DNA from: an uncultured Clostridia bacterium
GTDB lineage: Bacteria; Bacillota; Clostridia; TANB77; CAG-508
Direction of reading: 5' to 3'
NCBI GenBank assembly: GCA_944387405.1
Contig: CALXET010000004.1
Location: 1 to 64,000, forward strand
Length of the DNA: 64,000 bases
Numbering within the stretch: the first letter of the stretch is position 1; the number at the start of each line of letters is the position of its first letter. A model generated the notes under the pieces. It did no database searches. It was not told the DNA's origin and saw only the letters and a list, made by a program, of their open reading frames with translations. A program made the position numbers and the translations under genes. Of this stretch, positions 9,004 to 17,806 are shown in pieces.

Positions 9004-10881
9004 TTAATTTTGTTTAATTCTATCCATTATATTTTTAAGCATACTAATTTCTCTTATTTGATCATACCTTTTTGAATAATCATCCTCTGAAATTTCTGTT
9101 ACAAATACTTTATTTAATAAATTATATTCCATCATCCACTTTAAATCATATATCATAGTATTTTCATTTTCGTGAACTCTTCCATGAGTTCTTTTGTCTA
9201 TAAATCCGTCATTATTTAAAGCAGTAGCAAAATGAATTTGGTAAACATATTTTTCGCAAAGTTCTTTATCTAAATATTTTTGAATAAATGTTAGGAAATC
9301 CATTCTAATAATATTTGCTTTTACCTTAAGATGTGTAATATCCATACATGCTTTTAAATTTGGATGATTTATTAATTTGCATAACGAAAGAGGTGTACAA
9401 GTATTTTCTGCAATTATATATACATTTTCAATTAACAATTTATTATTTGTACCTTCTAAAATTTTTATATATTTCTTAATTTTATTTATAGCTCCTGTTG
9501 AAATTAATGTATCTATATTCCAAGTTGTATGATATAAGAGATTTATTGATATTTTATATTTTTTAGAAAGCTTTACTATATCATATAATTGTTTTTCAAA
9601 AATTCTCTCATCTTTAAATAAAACATGTTCGATATCATAATTCATTATTGGTGGATGAATAGTAACTTCTTTTATATTAGGGTATAATTCTTTAATCTTT
9701 TTTATTTTTGACTTAATATCTACTTTCTCAGTTTTTCCTTTTTCATCAAAAAGTTGTATTTCAATTCCTTCTGATTCATTTATAATTTCATCAAATTCAT
9801 TAGAAGAGTTTATTAAATCTATTTTAGGGAAAATCTTGAAATTATTTAAATCTAACTTATTTGAATCTTTATAATCTCTATTCATATTTGTATATATATT
9901 TTCTTCTATGTTTTTATTCAAATTTTCATTATTTTCAATAACACTATTATTATCACTATTTATACTTATAAATTCCTCTTCGTTTTTTTCAAGTACATTA
10001 CAATCAATTTTTCTTGCAATAAGTTCCATAAAATTAATAATTCTATAATACTTATATAAAACTTCTTTCTCTTTTTTCGTACCATATAACAAAGTATTAT
10101 TCATGTTGTCTATAAAAAATCTACAAAACAACATATCTTTATTTACCATACATTCTAATGATATATTAAACTCTTTTTCAAGATTTACTATCTCACTTAT
10201 TATAGAATCATCAATTATTTTTTTAGCATTTTCAATACTTTCTGAATACATATATAAACCAGACTTTTCTATATATAACTTTTCTCTTGTATTATTTGTA
10301 CTATTTACCTTCATTAAATCCACTTCAGGTACTAATGATTGTAAAGTAGCATATGCAAAAGCTCCTTTAAAAGTCTCTTTTAACTTATTATTTTTTTGTC
10401 TCTTTTTTATGATAATATTAGCAAGTCCTATATGCCTTCCATTTTTTTCGCCATCCATAAACGAATTAGAATAAAAGTCATTATATGCCTTATCAAATCC
10501 TGATTTTCTATATTTAGATTCTGATATTTCTCCATTTTGCTCATATGTAAATCCATCTTTTAAATGAATAGCAAATTCTTCTAATATTATTTCTTTAAAC
10601 TCAACTTTTTTCTTTAATATTTTTAAATTTTCCAAAAAAGTATATATAAATAAAACAATTAATGAAATTATCAAAATTATTAATGAAACTCTTTTTAAAG
10701 TTGCATTTACAAAAGTAATATTTATAAAAATCATTAATACCATTATAACTATAAGCAACATTTGAACTTGTCTTTTCTCTGTTTTTTCAAGTCGCAATAT
10801 AGCTCTCTCTTTAGCGACTTTTTCATTTACCCAGTCACATATATCTAAAAATTCTTTAGGATATACTTTTCTTTTACCCAT
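9004..10881 (-). CDS. Membrane protein: DUF3137-like region fused to a xylose-isomerase-like TIM barrel
   Basis: The protein has 625 residues. Two membrane segments (about 40-58 and 66-84) are followed by a region (about 95-290) resembling DUF3137: a KSGFDKAYNDFYSNSFMDG stretch, then a GAFAYA segment and an extracted-strand pattern. An Asn/Glu-rich linker (about 295-380) joins it to a C-terminal domain (about 385-620) that reads as an AP-endonuclease-2/xylose-isomerase-like TIM barrel. Candidate metal or active-site residues are in TIHPPI, ENVYIIAENT, CMDITHL, IHFATALN, HGRVHENE and FVTEISE. Such barrels usually bind divalent metals and act on sugars or abasic DNA. Membrane anchoring argues for a sugar or envelope substrate, but that is inference. 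DUF3137 proteins often neighbour LemA; here lemA is 50 kb away. The gene is monocistronic. Confidence 0.8.
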   Translation of the reverse strand: MGKRKVYPKEFLDICDWVNEKVAKERAILRLEKTEKRQVQMLLIVIMVLMIFINITFVNATLKRVSLIILIISLIVLFIYTFLENLKILKKKVEFKEIILEEFAIHLKDGFTYEQNGEISESKYRKSGFDKAYNDFYSNSFMDGEKNGRHIGLANIIIKKRQKNNKLKETFKGAFAYATLQSLVPEVDLMKVNSTNNTREKLYIEKSGLYMYSESIENAKKIIDDSIISEIVNLEKEFNISLECMVNKDMLFCRFFIDNMNNTLLYGTKKEKEVLYKYYRIINFMELIARKIDCNVLEKNEEEFISINSDNNSVIENNENLNKNIEENIYTNMNRDYKDSNKLDLNNFKIFPKIDLINSSNEFDEIINESEGIEIQLFDEKGKTEKVDIKSKIKKIKELYPNIKEVTIHPPIMNYDIEHVLFKDERIFEKQLYDIVKLSKKYKISINLLYHTTWNIDTLISTGAINKIKKYIKILEGTNNKLLIENVYIIAENTCTPLSLCKLINHPNLKACMDITHLKVKANIIRMDFLTFIQKYLDKELCEKYVYQIHFATALNNDGFIDKRTHGRVHENENTMIYDLKWMMEYNLLNKVFVTEISEDDYSKRYDQIREISMLKNIMDRIKQN

Positions 10882-10990
10882 TATCTAATCACCATTTTCT
10901 TTTGTTTTATAATTTAATTTTTTATTATCATTTATATTTTTATTTTAATTATTAAAAATATTATATATATAAAATAATTTTCTTACAAGA

Positions 10991-11044
10991 GAAAATAAGT
11001 ATAGATTTAAAGAAATATCTTCTTATTTATCTATACTTATTTTC
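10991..11044. terminator. Strong stem-loop after the M29 aminopeptidase gene
   Basis: A perfect 16-base inverted repeat (10991-11006 with 11029-11044) surrounds a 22-base loop, between two minus-strand genes. The T-rich side is best on the plus strand; on the minus strand TTTTCTCTTG follows. It is probably the terminator of the aminopeptidase. Confidence 0.65.
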
Positions 11045-11101
11045 TAAATTTTTTATTTATAATTCGTTAAAATTATTCTTATCTATTATTTTATAACTTT
11101 C

Positions 11102-12217
11102 TTACATTAAATTTTCTGGATTTAGTGGTTCTAATTCTGGAATTACAAATCTACCATTTTTTCTGATTAATACATCATCAAAATATATTTCTCCTCCACC
11201 CCATTCTTCAGTTTGAATACATACTAAGTCCCAGTGTATAGCAGAAACATTTCCATTAAACATATCAGTATATGCTCTTCCAGGTGTAAAGTGGAAACTT
11301 CCAGAAATCTTTTCATCAAATAATATATCATTCATTGGTTTTGTTACATATGGATTTACTCCTAACGCAAATTCTCCAATATATCTTGCACCTTCATCAG
11401 TATCTAAAATTTCATTTATTTTTTTAGTATTATTTGCTGTTGCATTTATAATCTTACCATCTTTAAATTCTAATACTATATCGGAAAATGATGTGTTTCT
11501 ATATGTTGAAACTGCATTATAAGATATCTTTCCATTTACAGAATCTTTTATTGGTGCTGTATACACTTCACCATCTGGTATATTGCACTCACCTGCACAT
11601 TTAATTGCTCCCATTCCTTTAATAGAAAATCTTAAGTCTGTTCCTGGCCCTACAATATGAACTTTATCTGTTCTTGTCATTAAATCCTTTAGTGCATCCA
11701 TAGCTTTATTCATCTTTGCGTAATCTAGATTAGATACATTAAAATAAAAATCTTCAAACTCTTCTGTATTCATTTGTGCAAGTTGAGCCATAGATCCATT
11801 AGGATATCTTAGAATAACCCATTTTGTATTATCTACTCTTTCATTTGTTACATCTTCTTGATATTCCTTTTCATATAAAGACATCTGATCAGAAGAAATA
11901 TTTATTGCATTTGTAATATTTTCTGAAGCTCTTACTGCAATATATGCATCCATTTTTTTCATTTGAGATAGTTCTTCATCTCTCATCATATTAAATACTT
12001 CTTTATTTCCACCTTTAATTAAAGCATTATTAATATTTTCATCTAATATTCTCACAAAAGGTCTTGCTTTAACTTTATATGCTTCTCTAATTAGTTCTTT
12101 TCCTAAGTCTAATGTATCTTTTCCATTTAAAGATATTAATACATTCTCATTTTCTTTAAGTTTAACACTATAATTTATAAGACCATGTGCTAGTTTTTTC
12201 ACTCTCTCGTCAACCAT
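11102..12217 (-). CDS. Metal-dependent aminopeptidase, peptidase family M29 (AmpS/AmpT type)
   Basis: A 371-residue cytoplasmic exopeptidase that removes N-terminal amino acids from peptides. The full length of the M29 family is present: the N-terminal half carries VLISLNGKDTLDLGKELIREA. The metal-binding C-terminal half carries GECNIPDGEVYTAPI (about 213-227), GEFALGVNP, GSFHFTPGRAY and AIHWDLVCIQ, whose Glu, His and Asp residues are the usual metal ligands. AAAGGAGGT precedes the ATG by a standard distance. It stands between terminators with its own promoter, so it is a single-gene unit. Only the exact substrate preference cannot be read from sequence. Confidence 0.95.
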   Translation of the reverse strand: MVDERVKKLAHGLINYSVKLKENENVLISLNGKDTLDLGKELIREAYKVKARPFVRILDENINNALIKGGNKEVFNMMRDEELSQMKKMDAYIAVRASENITNAINISSDQMSLYEKEYQEDVTNERVDNTKWVILRYPNGSMAQLAQMNTEEFEDFYFNVSNLDYAKMNKAMDALKDLMTRTDKVHIVGPGTDLRFSIKGMGAIKCAGECNIPDGEVYTAPIKDSVNGKISYNAVSTYRNTSFSDIVLEFKDGKIINATANNTKKINEILDTDEGARYIGEFALGVNPYVTKPMNDILFDEKISGSFHFTPGRAYTDMFNGNVSAIHWDLVCIQTEEWGGGEIYFDDVLIRKNGRFVIPELEPLNPENLM

Positions 12218-12240
12218 AATATACCTCCTTTTCTTTATGT

Positions 12241-12269
12241 ATTATATCCCAAGATTTTTTTTTAATCAA
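12241..12269 (-). promoter_or_regulatory. Sigma-A promoter of the M29 aminopeptidase
   Basis: On the minus strand TTGATT, 17 bases and TATAAT lie 24 bases upstream of the start codon. The -35 follows directly on the T-run of the preceding terminator. Confidence 0.75.
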
Positions 12270-12302
12270 GAAAAAAGAGACAGTATCTATATCTGTCTCT
12301 TT
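12267..12302 (-). terminator. Terminator of the 612-aa membrane-anchored protein gene
   Basis: A 10-base stem (12274-12283 with 12293-12302) is followed on the minus strand by a T-run. It lies just beyond the stop codon at 12327. Confidence 0.85.
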
Positions 12303-12326
12303 CATCCATTAATATCTAATTATTTA

Positions 12327-14165
12327 TTAATAACTTACAGCAGTATTAAAATCTCCTGTAGCATTTCCAGAAACACTATTCATTAATTCATTTGTTGCAG
12401 ATGTATAATTTTCCATTTCATTTAAAATAGCATTATAATCTGTTGTATTAGTAAAATTTTTATTGTAATCATATGGTGAATAATCTGTTGTTCCTGTTCC
12501 TGAATTTGTTGTCATATTCATTATTGATTTGTAAATTTCAGAAGATTCAATATTTTTTACGTATTCTTCTAATTTTGGAGTAATTTCAGTAATATAGTTT
12601 TGTACTTCTGTTTGTGAATTAGTTCCTAATACATCAATAGCATTTGTTCTATTGATTTCTGGGATATTAACATCTGCTGTTTTTAAAGATTCTTTAACTT
12701 TAACAGTGAATGCCATCTTTGCTTGATTTGGTACTTCTAAGTTAAATTTCATTGTTGTATCTGCTGCATATTCAGTAGCTTCATTTTTAGTTACATTTAC
12801 ATTTGCACTAACATCTACAGCTCCTAAAGATTGACCATTTTGTTCAGCATTTACTTTAGCAAATATTTCTGATTCAGTATCAGATTTTAGGTTTACACCC
12901 ATTTCTAAAGTAGCTTTTGCACCAGATTCATCAATTGATAATTGTAATGATTTTGTATCTTTATTATCAATTAATTTTCCAGTAGCAACTTCTTTGCCCA
13001 TGTATTCTATAGAAATATCTGTATCATCTTTACCAAATGTAAATAATATAGAAGCTGAGTTATCTCCTTCTTCAAGAGCAAGTTCTAAACCATATGTTTT
13101 AAATACTGAAGAATAAGCAGTAATAACTATTTCTTTCTCACCTAAGTCAATTGTATCTATAGAATCTTTAATTTGTTTAACAGCTTGATCTATAGCTTCT
13201 TTCATTTGATCTTTAGATATTTCTTGACCACTAAATTGTGATATTATTCCAGTTAAAGCAGAAGCTTTTTCTACTATGATATCTTTTCCTTTATCATCTG
13301 AATCAAAAGCATCTACATAAGCTTCTATTATTTTTTGTACATCTTTACTGTCTAATGTTACAGTAACTTCTGTACATTTTTTGTCTTTTCCATCTACTTT
13401 GATTTCACCAGATTTAGTTTTAATCATATCTGAATCAATTTGCTCTTTTAATAATCCATCATATGTATCCTCAAAATGTTTAATTTCTTCATCTGTAAAT
13501 CCAGATTTTGAAATTGCTGAGATTATAGATTCAAAGTCTGTAGATTCAATTACTTGGAATACTTGAGCAAGTTCAGCATATTCTGTTCCTTGAACACTAT
13601 CTCCAAAAACTGCTAATTTCTTATCACTAAATGTTGGTAAACTAACTGATATAGCATTATTATTGTAAGATACATCAGCTTGAACCTCATTTAATAAATT
13701 AGCTATGCTACCTTTTACACTTCCTTCAAAAGCTTTATCTTTTGGATCAACTTTAAAATCTAAATTAATTTTTGCTCCATTAACTAAAGATTTTAATAAC
13801 TCTACTTCTTCAGCTGAAAGCTTAGAATTTACCATTGTTCCTTCAAAAGAATCAATACTTCCTGTAATTTCTGCTGAATATTCGATATCTTTACCTTCTA
13901 AATTATTAGATATTTCGGTAGTATTATCTTCTAATAATGCATCAAGTGGTGCAGTAAAAGTTTCTTCTGCTTTTGAGATTGCTGAGAAAAGCTTAGATTT
14001 CTTTGTGAAATTAACTTTTCCTGTGCAAACTAAAAATATAATTGCAGCAATTACAAGAACTAAAACAACAGCAATGCCAATTATAATAAATTTCTTTTTA
14101 GATTTTTTTGGCATTTTAGGCTCTGAATTAACTTCAGGGTTTTGTTTGTTTAATTCTTCCTCCAT
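12327..14165 (-). CDS. Membrane-anchored extracytoplasmic protein of unknown function (612 aa)
   Basis: Residues 1-25 are charged and cytoplasmic (PKKSKKK). A single membrane segment follows (about 26-48), then about 560 extracytoplasmic residues. There is no lipobox; the one Cys (about 47) lies at the end of the membrane segment. The large domain alternates polar strands and helices, with repeated patterns of the type EV-L-K-LVNGAKINLDFKVD, as in secreted beta-rich domains of Clostridia. The tail (about 560-612) is rich in Thr, Asn, Gly and Tyr. An AGGGAG site precedes the start. It follows the prepilin-like gene by 76 bases and may be co-transcribed, which fits a cell-surface role. I do not recognise a named family. 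Confidence 0.85.
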   Translation of the reverse strand: MEEELNKQNPEVNSEPKMPKKSKKKFIIIGIAVVLVLVIAAIIFLVCTGKVNFTKKSKLFSAISKAEETFTAPLDALLEDNTTEISNNLEGKDIEYSAEITGSIDSFEGTMVNSKLSAEEVELLKSLVNGAKINLDFKVDPKDKAFEGSVKGSIANLLNEVQADVSYNNNAISVSLPTFSDKKLAVFGDSVQGTEYAELAQVFQVIESTDFESIISAISKSGFTDEEIKHFEDTYDGLLKEQIDSDMIKTKSGEIKVDGKDKKCTEVTVTLDSKDVQKIIEAYVDAFDSDDKGKDIIVEKASALTGIISQFSGQEISKDQMKEAIDQAVKQIKDSIDTIDLGEKEIVITAYSSVFKTYGLELALEEGDNSASILFTFGKDDTDISIEYMGKEVATGKLIDNKDTKSLQLSIDESGAKATLEMGVNLKSDTESEIFAKVNAEQNGQSLGAVDVSANVNVTKNEATEYAADTTMKFNLEVPNQAKMAFTVKVKESLKTADVNIPEINRTNAIDVLGTNSQTEVQNYITEITPKLEEYVKNIESSEIYKSIMNMTTNSGTGTTDYSPYDYNKNFTNTTDYNAILNEMENYTSATNELMNSVSGNATGDFNTAVSY

Positions 14166-14241
14166 AATAATTCTCCCTTCTTTAATTTAGTTTTATATAA
14201 AATTTTATAAAAAAATATTATATACAAAATATTTATACAAT

Positions 14242-14751
14242 TTATTCAACAACAGCTGTATATGTGTGATTATAATTTTCTTGTCCAATTCTTACATCTA
14301 AATCCATAGTATATGTTATCTTATCTTCTGAATTTTTGACATTATTGCTAAAAGAAAATCTCTCCACATCTTCTCCTAATAAGGTTTTATCATAATATAA
14401 TTGATTTCCTACTAGACCAATTGTTTTTACTTTTTTTTCATCTCCATCATTTATCATTATTCTAACTGCAGAGCAAGAATCATCCTCATTTTCATTCTCT
14501 TTAAAAATATAATATTCGCCATCTCTCTCAAAGTTTCCGAACTCTATTCCTGCTAAATCTTCATCTTCTATTAAAGTTAATAAAGATAAATTAATTTTTG
14601 AATAAACATTAGAATAACTTGTATCTTCCTGTATATCCATAACATTATTATAAAAAAATGATGTTATTCTTCCAATAATTACTGCTATGATTAGCAGTGC
14701 ACCTATATAAATTATAAGACTTATAACTGTTACTCCATCTTCTTTTTTCAT
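14242..14751 (-). CDS. Prepilin-like type II secretion/type IV pilus-family protein
   Basis: A 169-residue protein beginning KKEDG followed by VTVISLIIYIGALLIIAVII. This is the short basic leader, Gly at the peptidase cleavage site and long hydrophobic helix typical of prepilins. The helix continues to about residue 30 and a polar, acidic globular domain fills the rest. The Glu normally found at position +5 of mature pilins is Ser here. A GAGGTG site precedes the ATG, and a TTGCAA-17-TATTAT promoter lies upstream. No prepilin peptidase, PilB or PilC gene is in the window, so assembly into a pilus is not supported. It may instead be a pseudopilin-like surface protein. Confidence 0.8.
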   Translation of the reverse strand: MKKEDGVTVISLIIYIGALLIIAVIIGRITSFFYNNVMDIQEDTSYSNVYSKINLSLLTLIEDEDLAGIEFGNFERDGEYYIFKENENEDDSCSAVRIMINDGDEKKVKTIGLVGNQLYYDKTLLGEDVERFSFSNNVKNSEDKITYTMDLDVRIGQENYNHTYTAVVE

Positions 14752-14768
14752 ATGTACACCTCTTTTAT

Positions 14769-14797
14769 ATAATATCTTATAGTTTAAATAATTGCAA
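14769..14797 (-). promoter_or_regulatory. Promoter of the prepilin-like gene
   Basis: On the minus strand TTGCAA, a 17-base spacer and TATTAT precede the gene, about 20 bases from its start codon. Confidence 0.65.
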
Positions 14798-14820
14798 CTA
14801 CTTTTCTACTTAAAAGAACA

Positions 14821-14860
14821 AAAAAATAAGCATAAATCAAATAGTTTATGCTTATTTTTT
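14821..14860 (-). terminator. Terminator of the rpmG-rplL operon
   Basis: A 16-base stem (14821-14836 with 14845-14860) has an A-run on one side and a T-run on the other, just past the rplL stop. It shows that transcription is meant to end here rather than continue into rpoB. Confidence 0.9.
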
Positions 14861-14893
14861 CTGTATATATTTTTGCATATATTAAATATAAGA

Positions 14894-15262
14894 TTATTGT
14901 AATTCAACAACTGCTCCAGCTTCAACAAATTTAGCTTTAATTTCTTCTGCTTCTTCTTTGCTAGCTCCTTCTTTAACAGCTTTTGGAGCACTTTCAACTA
15001 AATCTTTAGCTTCTTTTAATCCAAGTCCTGTAATATCTCTTACAACTTTGATTACAGCTATTTTATTAGCTCCAGCTTCTTTTAATACTACATTAAATTC
15101 TGATTTTTCTTCAGCTGCTCCTGCTGCTCCAGCTGCTGCTGGTGCTGCAGCTGCTACTGCAGATACTCCATATTTTTCTTCTATTCCTTTTACTAATTCT
15201 GATAATTCGATAACTGTTAAGCTATCAATTTCTTCTAACATTTTTTCTATTTTTTCACTCAT
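14894..15262 (-). CDS. rplL: 50S ribosomal protein bL12 (L7/L12)
   Basis: 122 residues, the family's normal length. The N-terminal dimerisation part ([19 protein letters not shown]) is followed by an Ala/Gly-rich hinge (about 40-52) and the C-terminal factor-binding domain with [33 protein letters not shown] and [12 protein letters not shown]. It forms the L12 stalk that recruits translation GTPases, bound to L10. An upstream in-frame ATG at 15277 is part of the GGAGG site itself, so the start is the ATG at 15262. It follows rplJ by about 100 bases and ends the operon. Confidence 0.98.
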   Translation of the reverse strand: MSEKIEKMLEEIDSLTVIELSELVKGIEEKYGVSAVAAAAPAAAGAAGAAEEKSEFNVVLKEAGANKIAVIKVVRDITGLGLKEAKDLVESAPKAVKEGASKEEAEEIKAKFVEAGAVVELQ

Positions 15263-15362
15263 TTTAAAATCCTCCATTTAATTTATTTTTTAAATTTAAT
15301 TTGTAATTTAAGTTTACAACTCTTTTTCTTTTATTTTATTAATTTAAGTCTTAATTTTTAAA

Positions 15363-15863
15363 TTAAGCTTGTTCTTTTTGTTTTGCAACTTGATCAAGTG
15401 CAACAGCAAGTTTTGAAATAGTTCCAAGTAAGCTTCCAGCCAATTTTGAAAGTAATTCTTCTCTTGATGGAAGTTGAGCTAATGTTATTAATTCTTCAGC
15501 AGAAACTACTTTACCTTCAATAACTCCACCTTTGATTTTATAAAAATCATTCTTTTTAGCATATTCATAAACAGCTTTAAGTGGTGCTAAGTAATCTTCT
15601 TCTGCTGTAATAACTGCAGTTGGTCCTACTAATAAATCTTCTAATCCTTCTATTTTACTTTCCTGTAAGGCTCTTCTTGTAATGTTATTTTTAATTACAG
15701 AATAATTTCCGTTTACATTTCTTAAGTTTTTTCTTAATTCAGTAACATCTTCAACATTAATTCCTCTGTAATCTGTTAAAAGAATTAAAGATGATTTTTG
15801 CATTCTTTCAGCTAAAGCTTTAACTTCTTCTTGTTTTTGTTTTAGTATAACTTCACTAGCCAA
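15363..15863 (-). CDS. rplJ: 50S ribosomal protein uL10
   Basis: 166 residues, normal for L10. It anchors the L12 dimers on the ribosomal stalk. Characteristic stretches are ASEVILKQKQEEVKALAERM, LILLTDYRGINVEDVTELRK and VIKNNITRRALQES. The frame runs upstream to an ATG at 15917, but that lies in the leader terminator. GGAGGTG stands eight bases before a TTG at 15863, which I take as the start. The gene is preceded by an L10 leader and an attenuator, so expression is probably autoregulated by L10-L12. Confidence 0.97.
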   Translation of the reverse strand: MASEVILKQKQEEVKALAERMQKSSLILLTDYRGINVEDVTELRKNLRNVNGNYSVIKNNITRRALQESKIEGLEDLLVGPTAVITAEEDYLAPLKAVYEYAKKNDFYKIKGGVIEGKVVSAEELITLAQLPSREELLSKLAGSLLGTISKLAVALDQVAKQKEQA

Positions 15864-15909
15864 TGTGTTTACACCTCCTATATTTATATATACATTTTTT
15901 AAAATAAAA

Positions 15910-15946
15910 AACTTCAATTTGCCAAATCTCGAGGCAAATTGAAGTT
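15910..15946 (-). terminator. Attenuator terminator ahead of rplJ
   Basis: A 14-base perfect stem (15910-15923 with 15933-15946) is followed on the minus strand by TTTTTTATTTT, between the L10 leader and the rplJ ribosome site. Its position fits a conditional terminator that separates rplJL expression from the upstream rplKA genes. Confidence 0.85.
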
Positions 15947-15964
15947 ATATTTATACTTCACTTT

Positions 15965-16012
15965 AAATTTACCTCGGTAGGACTTATATATGCCTACTGT
16001 CTTTGGCTACAA
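15965..16012 (-). ncRNA. Ribosomal protein L10 leader (autoregulatory mRNA element)
   Basis: The minus strand reads AGCCAAAGACAGTAGGC, then after about ten bases CCTACCGAGGT. This matches the conserved GTAGG/CCTAC stem and AGCC/GAGGT flanks of the Bacillus L10 leader. L10 with L12 binds this RNA in related bacteria. It lies between the rplA stop and the attenuator. Confidence 0.85.
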
Positions 16013-16021
16013 ACTATTTAA

Positions 16022-16705
16022 TTATTTTTGGTTTATAAATAAACCAGGACCCATTGTTTTTGAAATGGCTACACTCTTAATATATTGTCCTTTTGCAGCA
16101 GCTGGTTTAGCTTTAATTATAGCATCTATAATTGTGTTATAATTTTCTACTAATTTTTCTGTTCCAAAAGAAACTTTTCCAAATCCTAAGTGAATAATAT
16201 TAGTTTTATCTAATCTATATTCAACTTTACCAGATTTGATTTCGCTTATAGCTTTTGTAACATCCATAGTTACTGTTCCAGATTTAGGGTTTGGCATTAA
16301 TCCTTTTGGACCTAATACTTTACCTAATCTTCCTATAACACCCATCATATCAGGTGTTGCAACGATTACATCATAATCAAACCAATTTTCTTTTTCGATT
16401 TTTGGTACTAATTCTTCAGCTCCAACATAATCTGCTCCAGCAGCTTCAGCTTCTTTAGCTTTATCTCCTTTTGCAAAAACTAAAACTTTTAATGTTTTAC
16501 CTGTTCCATGAGGAAGTACAACTGTTCCTCTTACTTGTTGGTCTGCATGTTTTGAATCTACACCTAATTTAACATGTAATTCAACTGTTTCATCGAATTT
16601 TGCTTTTGGCATTTTTTCGATAATTTCAATTGCTTCTTTAGCATCATATAATTTTGATGATTCAACTAATTTAGCACTTTCTTGATATTTTTTTCCTCTT
16701 TTCAT
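16022..16705 (-). CDS. rplA: 50S ribosomal protein uL1
   Basis: 227 residues, the usual length. uL1 forms the mobile stalk near the E-site and binds 23S rRNA. Typical motifs are [44 protein letters not shown] and SGTVTMDV. The frame starts upstream at 16726, but AAAGGAGGAAAGAA directly precedes the ATG at 16705, which is the likely start. It lies 79 bases after rplK in the same operon. Confidence 0.98.
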   Translation of the reverse strand: MKRGKKYQESAKLVESSKLYDAKEAIEIIEKMPKAKFDETVELHVKLGVDSKHADQQVRGTVVLPHGTGKTLKVLVFAKGDKAKEAEAAGADYVGAEELVPKIEKENWFDYDVIVATPDMMGVIGRLGKVLGPKGLMPNPKSGTVTMDVTKAISEIKSGKVEYRLDKTNIIHLGFGKVSFGTEKLVENYNTIIDAIIKAKPAAAKGQYIKSVAISKTMGPGLFINQK

Positions 16706-16784
16706 TTCTTTCCTCCTTTGGTACAAACGAGCTTTTACTCTCCCAATTTATTTTTTAATTTTAAACTTAAATCAATTTCTTTTA

Positions 16785-17213
16785 CTAGTCAACTACTACA
16801 ACACCCATTGATCTTGCAGTTCCTTCTACCATTTTCATTGCGCTTTCTATTGAAGCAGCATTTAAATCAGGCATTTTTTGTTCAGCTATTTGTCTAACTT
16901 GTTCTTTTGTTATGTTAGCAACTTTTTCTTTATTTGGTTTTCCTGAACCTTTTTGAATTTTTATAGCTTTTTTAATTAAAACTGCAACTGGTGGAACTTT
17001 TGTAATAAATGTAAAAGATTTATCTTTGTAAACAGTAATAACAACTGGGATTATCATTCCAGGTTGATTAGCTGTTCTATCATTAAATTCTTTAACGAAT
17101 TGCATAATATTAACACCACTTGATCCTAATGCTGGTCCTACTGGTGGAGCTGGTGTTGCTTTTCCTGCTTCTATTTGTAATTTGATTACATTAATTACTT
17201 CCTTCTCTGCCAT
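16785..17213 (-). CDS. rplK: 50S ribosomal protein uL11
   Basis: 142 residues, full length. uL11 binds the GTPase-associated region of 23S rRNA. The conserved [20 protein letters not shown] stretch (about 17-36) is present, as are [17 protein letters not shown] and the [14 protein letters not shown] linker. AAGGAGGTG precedes the start by eight bases. It follows nusG by 30 bases. Confidence 0.98.
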   Translation of the reverse strand: MAEKEVINVIKLQIEAGKATPAPPVGPALGSSGVNIMQFVKEFNDRTANQPGMIIPVVITVYKDKSFTFITKVPPVAVLIKKAIKIQKGSGKPNKEKVANITKEQVRQIAEQKMPDLNAASIESAMKMVEGTARSMGVVVVD

Positions 17214-17243
17214 TTCTTTAGCACCTCCTTCTACTGAAAAATA

Positions 17244-17780
17244 CTAATCAATTTTTTGCACTTGTGAAAATTCTAATTCTACTGGAGTTTCTCTTCCAAA
17301 CATAGAAACTAAAACTTTTACTTTATGCTTTTCTTTGTTAATTTCTTCTACTACACCTACGAAATTTTCTAATGGTCCGTTTATTACTCTTACATTATCA
17401 TTAACATCATAATCAATATTTACTGGAACTTCATCAAATCCCATATTTCTTATTTCTTCATCTGTAAGAGGAATAGGATCTGTTCCTGATCCAACGAAAC
17501 CAGTAACACCTCTCGTATTTCTAACAATATACCAAGATTCTTCTGTTACTATCATTTTAATTAAAACATATCCTGGGAAAACTTTTTTTAAATTTGTTTT
17601 TCTTTTACCATCTTTAATTTCAACTTGTTCTTCCATTGGAACAACAATATTAAAAAAGTAATCTTCAAGTTCACGATTTTTAATTGTTTTCTCTAAATCT
17701 GTTTTAACTTTATTTTCATAACCTGAATATGTATGAACAACATACCATCTTGGTTCTGAGTTTTCATTGCTTTGAGACAT
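17244..17780 (-). CDS. nusG: Transcription termination/antitermination factor NusG
   Basis: 178 residues. The NGN domain carries EPRWYVVHTYSGYENKVK and KVFPGYVLIKMIVTEESW. The C-terminal KOW domain carries VRVINGPLENFVGVVEEIN and ends with VELEFSQVQKID. NusG binds RNA polymerase and modulates pausing, termination and coupling to translation. It is in the standard secE-nusG-rplK order with short gaps, and an AAAGGAGG site precedes the ATG. Confidence 0.98.
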   Translation of the reverse strand: MSQSNENSEPRWYVVHTYSGYENKVKTDLEKTIKNRELEDYFFNIVVPMEEQVEIKDGKRKTNLKKVFPGYVLIKMIVTEESWYIVRNTRGVTGFVGSGTDPIPLTDEEIRNMGFDEVPVNIDYDVNDNVRVINGPLENFVGVVEEINKEKHKVKVLVSMFGRETPVELEFSQVQKID

Positions 17781-17806
17781 CTCATAGCCTCCTTTAAACT
17801 ATATTT

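Noticed and set aside
14806-14997. 63-residue minus-strand frame next to rplL
   Set aside because: It overlaps rplL in another frame and runs through its terminator; composition is Lys/Leu noise.
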